64,000 nucleotides of DNA from Dehalococcoidia bacterium (lineage in GTDB: Bacteria > Chloroflexota > Dehalococcoidia > Bin125). A program made the position numbers and the translations under genes. Location: contig JAJDWB010000009.1 in NCBI GenBank assembly GCA_022825855.1, forward strand, positions 186,001 to 250,000. The letters run 5' to 3'. The notes beneath the pieces are model-generated. The model searched no databases. It saw only the letters and a list, made by a program, of their open reading frames with translations, and had not been told where the DNA came from. Below are positions 58,360 to 64,000 of the stretch, in pieces; position 1 is the first letter of the stretch; each line of letters starts with the position of its first letter.

Positions 58360-60024
58360 TCAGCCGCGGAGGCGGGACATCTCGTCGCGGAGCTGTTGCA
58401 GGCTCATGGGGCCGAGGTCGAGGGCGGCCTGGTGGAAGCTCTTGAGGTCGAAGGCGTCGCCGAGGGAGTCGCGGGCGGCCTCGCGGGCGGCGAGCCACTC
58501 TCGTTCGCCGACCTTGTAGGAGATCGCCTGGCCGGGCCAGCCGAGGTAGCGGTCGACCTCGCTGGCGAGCATCTGCTCGGGGAAGAAGGAGCGCTCGATG
58601 AGGAAGGGCAGGGCGAGCTCGGGGGTCCAGATCTCGCCGCCGTGGTAGGGCTCGCGCTCGGGGATCGGCAGTTCGAGGTGCATGCCGATGTCGATCACGA
58701 CGCGCACGGCTCGCAGCGCCTGGCTGCTGAGCAGGCCCATGTAGTAGGCCGGGTCCTCGAGGTAGCCGAGTTCGGCCATCAGCCGCTCGGCGTAGAGCGC
58801 CCAGCCCTCGACGTAGCCGGAGGTGCCGGCCAGCAGTCGCTGATAGCGGGTGAGCTGCTCGCCGAGGTAGCGGGTCGTGCCGATCTGCAGGTGGTGTCCG
58901 GGAACGCCCTCGTGATAGCAGACGGAGAGTTCACGCCAGAGCGGGAAGCGAGTCGCGCCGCCGGTCGGATACCAGGTCCGGCCGGGCCGGGAGAAGTCCT
59001 CGGAGGGTCCGGTGTAGTACATGGCCAGCGCGCCGCCGGGCGGGGCGATCATCGCTTCGATCCGCTGGACGGGGTCGGCGATGTCGAAGTGCGTGCCGAG
59101 CAGCGCCTGCATCGTCTGGTCCTGGGTCTGCTGCATCCAGTCGCGGAAGGCGTCCTCGCCCTCGATGGCGCGCTCGTCGTCGGATTCGAGCATGGCGATC
59201 GCCTCGGCGACGGTCGCGCCGGGCGAGATCCGTTCGGCGGTCTCGGCCATCTCGGACTGGATGCGCCAGACCTCTTCCCAGCCCCACTGGTAGGTCTCGT
59301 CGAGGTCCAGCTCGATCCCGTTGAAACCGCGCGAGGCGGCCTGGTAACGGTCGCGGCCGACCGGGTCGCGAGGGTTGGCCCTGGGCAGATACTCGGTCTC
59401 GAGCCAGTTGGCCATCGCGGCATATCCCTGCTCGGCGGCGGTGGCCTGCTCGCCGCCGTCAATGCCGAGGCTGTCGCAGAGCTGTTGAAAGAAGGATGGG
59501 CTCTCGCCGGCGCCCGACCAGACGCGGCACTGTTCGATGCCGCCGCGGACCTGGCGCTGGGCGACGACGATGCCCTGTTCCATGCCGGCGGCCAGGGAGG
59601 CCCGGTAGCGGTCCAGGGCCTCGGGCACCGCGCCCATACGCTCGACGAGGCGGGCCTGGTCTTGCTCGGTCTCGCGGGGCATGAGGTCGAAGACCTGGCG
59701 CGTGTTCTGCAGCGGCGAGGCGAGGATGTTGAGCGAGCGCAGGTGCTCCTGCTGCGCTTCCAGTTCGGCCTCATAGGCGAAGCGCTCCAGCATCACGTCG
59801 CGTGCGACGCGATCGCGCTCGGTCTCGACCTCGACGCGGCGCAGCGCCGCCTCCGCGGCGCGGCGGACGTCGGCGCGCTGTTCGTGGCCGTCAGGCGAGT
59901 AGTCGGTCAGCTCGGTCTCGCGGCCGGGGATGCCCAGCGACGTGGCGAGGTTCGGATGCGCGGCGGCGAGCGCGTCCACGTACCAGTCGGAGATGGCCGA
60001 TACCGAGGTGAGTTCGTTGCTCAT
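58360..60024 (-). CDS. DUF885-family metallopeptidase-like protein
   Basis: The 554-residue protein has the family's zinc motif SVCYHEGVPGHHLQ with an HExxxGHH arrangement, then GTSGYVEGWALYAERLM and SQALRAVRVVIDIGMHLELP. The family resembles M32/M3-like peptidases and is usually cytoplasmic or periplasmic. No signal peptide is seen from the ATG at 60024, so it may be cytoplasmic; the longer frame is not a better start. It diverges from the portal-like gene. Confidence 0.85.
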   Translation of the reverse strand: MSNELTSVSAISDWYVDALAAAHPNLATSLGIPGRETELTDYSPDGHEQRADVRRAAEAALRRVEVETERDRVARDVMLERFAYEAELEAQQEHLRSLNILASPLQNTRQVFDLMPRETEQDQARLVERMGAVPEALDRYRASLAAGMEQGIVVAQRQVRGGIEQCRVWSGAGESPSFFQQLCDSLGIDGGEQATAAEQGYAAMANWLETEYLPRANPRDPVGRDRYQAASRGFNGIELDLDETYQWGWEEVWRIQSEMAETAERISPGATVAEAIAMLESDDERAIEGEDAFRDWMQQTQDQTMQALLGTHFDIADPVQRIEAMIAPPGGALAMYYTGPSEDFSRPGRTWYPTGGATRFPLWRELSVCYHEGVPGHHLQIGTTRYLGEQLTRYQRLLAGTSGYVEGWALYAERLMAELGYLEDPAYYMGLLSSQALRAVRVVIDIGMHLELPIPEREPYHGGEIWTPELALPFLIERSFFPEQMLASEVDRYLGWPGQAISYKVGEREWLAAREAARDSLGDAFDLKSFHQAALDLGPMSLQQLRDEMSRLRG

Positions 60025-60211
60025 CGTGTGTCCCGTTCCATGCGTTGGGTTGCTTGCGAGTGACAGTTTCGCATCCAATGTGAAGTCGGACGTTGTGGCT
60101 GTCGAGAGCTCAGTCTGTCCACAACATCCACAGGTCATTCACGATTGGCGTGGAATTTCGGGCACAGAAGATGGAGTGGGGGCTCCAACCGCACATGCTT
60201 TCTGCTAATGT

Positions 60212-60225
60212 TGAACGTTCATTCG
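60212..60225. promoter_or_regulatory. Weak LexA-like dyad before the portal gene
   Basis: TGAACGTTCATTCG reads as TGAAC-N4-ATTCG; one half is TGAAC and the other half differs at one base. TAATGT upstream (about 60206-60211) could be a -10. Two mismatches to the terminase dyad make this low confidence. Confidence 0.3.
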
Positions 60226-60249
60226 GGCGGACACAGTTGAGAGGAACGG

Positions 60250-62301
60250 ATGATGACGACGATGACGGCGACGGCGGGCAGGGAAGAGCCCGCGTACGAG
60301 GAGGAGTCGGGGCGGATTGCGGCCCGGACACTGAGCGAGGCGGACCTGAACCACATGCTGGGACAGCTTGGCGGCGGACGCTCGGCGTCGCGCGGCGCGT
60401 TGAGTCGGTTTTCGGCGTTGCACGACAAGATCCGCGAGCGCGAGACGCACCTGTACAACTCGAAGCAGGCCAACCCGCGGTTTTCTCCGCCCTACAAGGA
60501 GGCGCAACCGTGGCAGACCGACTTGTTGCGCCGCACCTGGTCGCAGTTGCGGCAGCGGCTGACCGAGCATCCGCTGCGGGTGCACGTCGAACCGCCGGAC
60601 GACTCGCCCTCGGCGCGGGAGGCGGCCGACAACCTGGAGCACGTGCTGGAGCAGGGTCTGCGTCATGTCGAAGATCGGACGCACCTGTCGCTGCAGGCCG
60701 ACCTGGGCTACGGACAGGTCTGCCTCTGCTTCGGCGTCCTGCACTGGCAGCAGGCACAGCACCGGATGCCGGTGTTTCCGGCGCGGGAGCAGCGCGGTTC
60801 GCGGCCCGAGGATGCGGAGGATCGGCGGCGTTTTCGCCGGGCGCGCTCGGAGGACGGTCCCTCGCTGCCCTGGATTGAGACGGAGGAGAGCCGCCGCGAT
60901 CGCGACCGCCAGCGGCAGGCGGCGGCTGGTTTTCCCTGGGACATCGAGGTGATCCGGCCGGATCAGTTCGCGTTCGTCGAGGATCACGGCTCGGGCAACG
61001 GCCTGGGCCTGGCCGTGGTGCTGCGCGAGGTGGGCCTGTTCGAGTACCGCAACCGGCTGCGGGAGCAGGACCGGCTGGCGCTGCAGATGACCGCGGTGGC
61101 GGGCGAACCGTCGCTGCGGATCGCGCGGGCGGTGGACGCGCCGCTGCCCGATGAACCCTCGGGCGCGGGCTGGGGCGAGCGGCTGCGGGTCGCCTCGGTC
61201 TGGACGCGCGACGAGTACTACGAGCTGGCGGCGCTGGAGCGACCGTCCCGCTCGGCGAGCAGATCGGACGAACACCTGCGTCACGAGTGGACGCTGATCA
61301 AGTCGCATCCGCATCCCTACGAGATGCCGCCGTTCGCGATCGCGGAGGCGGACACCAACGATCACTCCGACATGGTGCGGCGCTGGGAGCCGACGCTGGA
61401 AGGCATCTACCGCGCCAAGCCGCGCTACGACTTCGAGCGATCGCTGGGCCACTTCCTGGCCGAACAGACGGCGACGCCGCTCTACTGGGTGCAACTGGCG
61501 GACGGCACCTATGAGACCGACGCGAATGGCCAGCGGATCGAGCTCACGCCCAGCGGCGCAGAAACGATCGAGCTGCCCCCCGGGGCATCGCTGCACCGGG
61601 TGGAGTTCCAGGTCGCTCCTGCGTTCGTCGAGTTCCTGCGCCTGTCGCACGAGGAGTTGCTCAACGCGGCGCCGGACGCGGGCACGGTCGATCGGGGCGA
61701 GATCGGCCCGAACACGCAGCCGCACACGCTGAACCTGCTGCTCGGTTCCCGCAACTTGCAAGTGCAGCAGCTCAAGCGGGCGCAGACCCGGGCGGCGCGG
61801 ACGATGCTGCGCAACATGGCGCTGGTAATGTCCAAGCCGCTCTCGGAGGGCGGCTTCGGCGCGCCGGTCTGGGTCTTTGCCAAGGGCAAGAACGGCCGGC
61901 TGCAGCGGCGCGAGACGGTCTGCGTCGAGCCGTCGCAGATTCCCTCGCTGGAGATCGACGTCTGGATCGACCCCTACTCGTCGGCGCAGCGGATCGCGGT
62001 ACAGGAACACGGACGGGCGCGGCTCAACGATCCGCTGGATCCGCTCGACCAGCGCGGCTACCTGGAGGAGTACATCGGCGAAGAGCACGCGGAGCAGGTG
62101 CTGGCCCGGCATCGGCAGTGGCGGATGGAACAGGCGCGCTTCGAGCGCGAGCTCTCGCGGGCGCGCGGCGTCGACCCGCCCGAGCCGCAGACGAGGCCGG
62201 CGGGCGGTCCCGACGTGCCGGCGTCGAGCCGCCTGCGGGGCGAGCTCGCGCCGCTGGGACGGCTGGTCTCGGCGGACGACGACCGCACGGCGAGCCCGTG
62301 A
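60250..62301 (+). CDS. Phage portal-like protein
   Basis: The 683-residue protein has the portal-type plan: a helical N-terminus (EADLNHMLGQLGGGRSASRG), a stem/wing region ADLGYGQVCLCFGVLHWQ, PWDIEVIRPDQFAFVEDHGS, then a helical central part with FQVAPAFVEFLRLSHEELLN and LLGSRNLQVQQLKRAQTRAA. The C-terminus has VWIDPYSSAQRIAVQEHGRA and ends charged. A portal is a dodecameric ring at the head vertex through which DNA enters. GAGAGGAA precedes the ATG. It stands far from the terminase and capsid blocks. The match is by overall plan. Confidence 0.6.
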   Translation: MMTTMTATAGREEPAYEEESGRIAARTLSEADLNHMLGQLGGGRSASRGALSRFSALHDKIRERETHLYNSKQANPRFSPPYKEAQPWQTDLLRRTWSQLRQRLTEHPLRVHVEPPDDSPSAREAADNLEHVLEQGLRHVEDRTHLSLQADLGYGQVCLCFGVLHWQQAQHRMPVFPAREQRGSRPEDAEDRRRFRRARSEDGPSLPWIETEESRRDRDRQRQAAAGFPWDIEVIRPDQFAFVEDHGSGNGLGLAVVLREVGLFEYRNRLREQDRLALQMTAVAGEPSLRIARAVDAPLPDEPSGAGWGERLRVASVWTRDEYYELAALERPSRSASRSDEHLRHEWTLIKSHPHPYEMPPFAIAEADTNDHSDMVRRWEPTLEGIYRAKPRYDFERSLGHFLAEQTATPLYWVQLADGTYETDANGQRIELTPSGAETIELPPGASLHRVEFQVAPAFVEFLRLSHEELLNAAPDAGTVDRGEIGPNTQPHTLNLLLGSRNLQVQQLKRAQTRAARTMLRNMALVMSKPLSEGGFGAPVWVFAKGKNGRLQRRETVCVEPSQIPSLEIDVWIDPYSSAQRIAVQEHGRARLNDPLDPLDQRGYLEEYIGEEHAEQVLARHRQWRMEQARFERELSRARGVDPPEPQTRPAGGPDVPASSRLRGELAPLGRLVSADDDRTASP

Positions 62302-62326
62302 GCGCGAACTGGGAAGGGAGGCGGAG

Positions 62327-62533
62327 ATGACACTGGAACACGAGATTCGCTGTACGAACCAGGAGTGTCCCAGCCGGACACACACGGCAGGCGAGGGGCA
62401 CGGGGGACGCGGGGCGCTGGCCTGCCGGGTCGAGGACCACGCGACGCACGTCACGATCGTCTGGAAGTGCCGGCGCTGCAAGCAAGGGCAACGCACGCCG
62501 CTGCCGAAGTTGGCGGACCGTCCGGACGGCTAG
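62327..62533 (+). CDS. Small zinc-ribbon protein after the portal gene
   Basis: The 68-residue protein has CTNQECPSRTH, then ACRVEDHATH and VWKCRRCKQGQRTP, so two CxxC/CxxxxC pairs that could hold one zinc. It follows the portal stop by 25 nt with GGGAGG upstream, so it is cotranscribed. It may bind nucleic acid or a protein. I do not recognise the family. Confidence 0.5.
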   Translation: MTLEHEIRCTNQECPSRTHTAGEGHGGRGALACRVEDHATHVTIVWKCRRCKQGQRTPLPKLADRPDG

Positions 62534-62536
62534 CGG

Positions 62537-63679
62537 TTAACGGCTCACGGCGGGTCGTAGCGCGCCGTCGGCGATCTCGAAGGAGGCGGCGAGATCGCCG
62601 GCGGCGATCGGCACGACGGCGGGGTCGGCGCTGGTCAGGATGACCTGTGCCATCGCCGAGACCGCGCCGGCGGTGCGCTCGCGCCGCTCGGGATCGAGCT
62701 CGCTGAAGACGTCGTCGAGCAAGAGGATCGGCGCGTCGCGGTCGCTGGCGCGCAGGTACTCGGCCTCGGCCAGGCGCATGGCCAGGACTGCGGCGCGCTG
62801 CTGGGCTCGCGAGGCGAAGTTGGCGGCGGGCCGACCGTCGAGGTCGATCAAGAGATCGTCGCGGTGCGGTCCGACGCTGGTCGAGCCGCGAGCCAGGTCG
62901 CGGGCGCGAGACTCGGGCAGCGACGGATCGTCGGCGGGGGCGTAGGAGAGGGTCAACGCCTCGCTCGGTTCGTCGGCGGCGCGCAGGGCCTGGTGGCTGC
63001 GCTCCGCCTGCTCCGAGAGGGCTTGAGCCGCTTCGGCGCGGGCTTGCCAGATCGGGGTCGCGGCGGCGGCGAGCAGCTCGTCCCACTGGTCCAGTTCCTG
63101 CTCGCGGGCGCGTCCCTCGGCGATCCGCTTGAGCAGCGCGTTGCGCTGGCTCAGGGCTCGCTGGTAACGGCTGAGATGGGCGGCGTGGGCGGGCGCGAGC
63201 TGGCCGATGGCGACGTCAAGGTAGCGGCGGCGCAGGGCGGAGCCGCCGGTCAGCAGCTCGATGTCCTGAGTGGTGAACTGGACGGCGCGGATCGCGCCGA
63301 GGGCGTCGCCGGCGCGCCGGGCGACGCCGTTGACGCGGATGCGCTTGGAGGTCAGCGGCGCGCCGCTGCGCTGTCGGGCGCCTCCGGCGGCGCCGCCGCT
63401 GCGGGCGGCGAGCGCGATCTCGACCTCGACCGGTTCGTCGCGGACGAGCGCCGAGCCGGCGATGCGGGCGATCTGCGGTAGGGGCGCGGACCAGCGGATC
63501 AGCTCGCCCTCAGTCTGGGCGCGGGTCGAGCGCAGCGCGGCGAGCATGTAAATCGCCTCGACCAGGTTGGATTTGCCGGCGGCGTTGGCGCCGCTGATCA
63601 GCGTGACGCCGGGCGGCAGGTCGAGCTGGAGGTCGGTCCAGGATCTGAAGTTGGCGAGTTGGACTCGGGTCAGGTGCAC
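62537..63679 (-). CDS. recF: DNA replication and repair protein RecF
   Basis: RecF helps load RecA at single-strand gaps. The ATPase Walker A is SGANAAGKSNLVEAIYML at the N-terminus, the signature follows late, and the Walker B is APILLLDDVFSELDPERRER. The 380-residue length is right. It converges with the small zinc-ribbon gene at 3 nt. Unlike many genomes it is not beside dnaA or dnaN in this window. Confidence 0.93.
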   Translation of the reverse strand: MHLTRVQLANFRSWTDLQLDLPPGVTLISGANAAGKSNLVEAIYMLAALRSTRAQTEGELIRWSAPLPQIARIAGSALVRDEPVEVEIALAARSGGAAGGARQRSGAPLTSKRIRVNGVARRAGDALGAIRAVQFTTQDIELLTGGSALRRRYLDVAIGQLAPAHAAHLSRYQRALSQRNALLKRIAEGRAREQELDQWDELLAAAATPIWQARAEAAQALSEQAERSHQALRAADEPSEALTLSYAPADDPSLPESRARDLARGSTSVGPHRDDLLIDLDGRPAANFASRAQQRAAVLAMRLAEAEYLRASDRDAPILLLDDVFSELDPERRERTAGAVSAMAQVILTSADPAVVPIAAGDLAASFEIADGALRPAVSR

Positions 63680-63703
63680 ACGTCGGAGTGTATGGCGGAA
63701 GAG

Positions 63704-63952
63704 CTAGAGGACTTCGGCAATGGCCACGGCGGCGGCGGCGATGGTGATGCCGATACCGGTCTGAATCGCCATGGCGCGCCAGAAGAGCTTCTCGATGCGC
63801 TCATTGAGTTCGTCTCGGAGCCGGTCCAGGTCGCCCCTCGTGGCGAGGTCGGCGGTGCTGCGTTCCTGGGTCTGCACGATGGCGCGGGCCTGAGGCTCGG
63901 GGATGCCGCTGGCGACCAGTTCGTCGAAGGCCTGAAGGCTGCTGTAGACCAT
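63704..63952 (-). CDS. Small coiled-coil protein with C-terminal membrane helix (DUF1640-like)
   Basis: The 82-residue protein has LQAFDELVASGIPEPQARAI, a coiled-coil stretch LATRGDLDRLRDELNERIEK, and a C-terminal membrane helix (GIGITIAAAAVAIAEV). This plan is like DUF1640 proteins. The ATG at 63952 has GGGGGA 7 nt upstream and is preferred to 63958. It is upstream of recF on the same strand, 24 nt away. Confidence 0.65.
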   Translation of the reverse strand: MVYSSLQAFDELVASGIPEPQARAIVQTQERSTADLATRGDLDRLRDELNERIEKLFWRAMAIQTGIGITIAAAAVAIAEVL

Positions 63953-64000
63953 GGGCATTCCCCCGCATCTGCCCCGCGATGCACTCAATTCTAGAGATTG

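Noticed and set aside
60205-62496. A 763-codon minus-strand frame
   Set aside because: It is the antisense of the portal-like gene, which has a ribosome site and a sensible plan. No motif is seen in the reverse frame.
43645-62533. Ordinary recent prophage
   Set aside because: No integrase, repressor, replication or tail genes, no attachment repeats found, and the virion blocks are split by metabolic genes on both strands.

Overview
This window is a GC-rich bacterial chromosome segment, densely packed with genes and containing no rRNA, tRNA, CRISPR array or transposase that I could recognise. Gene content fits a Chloroflexota-like bacterium (SAR202/Dehalococcoidia type) better than anything else I can name: luciferase-like and Ddn-type flavin/F420 enzymes, many CaiB/BaiF CoA-transferases, an EF-G paralogue, a DUF4202 protein and mycobacterial-type inositol-lipid genes. 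This placement is inference from gene families.

Layout. 0-9 kb: a luciferase-like monooxygenase end, a thioredoxin-fold protein, and a nearly complete phosphatidylinositol-mannoside-type module (inositol-3-phosphate synthase, an inositol-monophosphatase-like enzyme, CDP-alcohol phosphatidyltransferase, PimA-like glycosyltransferase, two PatA/LpxL-like acyltransferases, a PHP phosphoesterase). 9-29 kb: housekeeping genes (prfB with a programmed +1 frameshift, folD, acpS, nnrD/E, fabF, recJ, EF-G2-like) mixed with small-molecule enzymes, two tautomerases and a zinc-ribbon polysaccharide deacetylase. 29-39 kb: toxin-antitoxin modules (BrnT-like, two HicBA), ogt, a selenocysteine-containing selD, lhgO, a lower-GC DUF5343 gene and a TPR protein. 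39-43.6 kb: a CoA-transferase plus two hotdog hydratases and an MFS transporter.

43.6-62.5 kb is the most unusual part. Virion-type genes are broken into three separated blocks: lysis/capsid (43.6-47.1 kb, minus), terminase (53.3-55.1 kb, minus) and portal (60.25-62.5 kb, plus). Between them lie three CoA-transferase genes, a third HicBA pair, an aspartic-protease pair and three tandem lipoprotein thiol oxidoreductases of the DsbA family, each with an in-frame TGA at the first position of a U-x-x-C active site. The terminase promoter and an orphan promoter at 36.65 kb share a long, nearly identical sequence with a CGAAC-N4-GTTC LexA-like dyad abutting a TACAAT -10. Related dyads sit upstream of the capsid block and the portal gene. 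This looks like a domesticated prophage or gene-transfer-agent-like set under shared control, though no tail or integrase gene is in the window.

The selenoproteins form a coherent set. SelD makes selenophosphate and itself has TGA at its active site. The three exported lipoproteins would use the resulting selenocysteine. All four TGAs are followed about 17-25 nt later by a similar hairpin, in three cases with the arms GGCTCA/TGAGCC. selA, selB and selC are not in the window. Several palindromic repeat families (REP-like) are scattered through it, and some lie in frame inside coding sequences.
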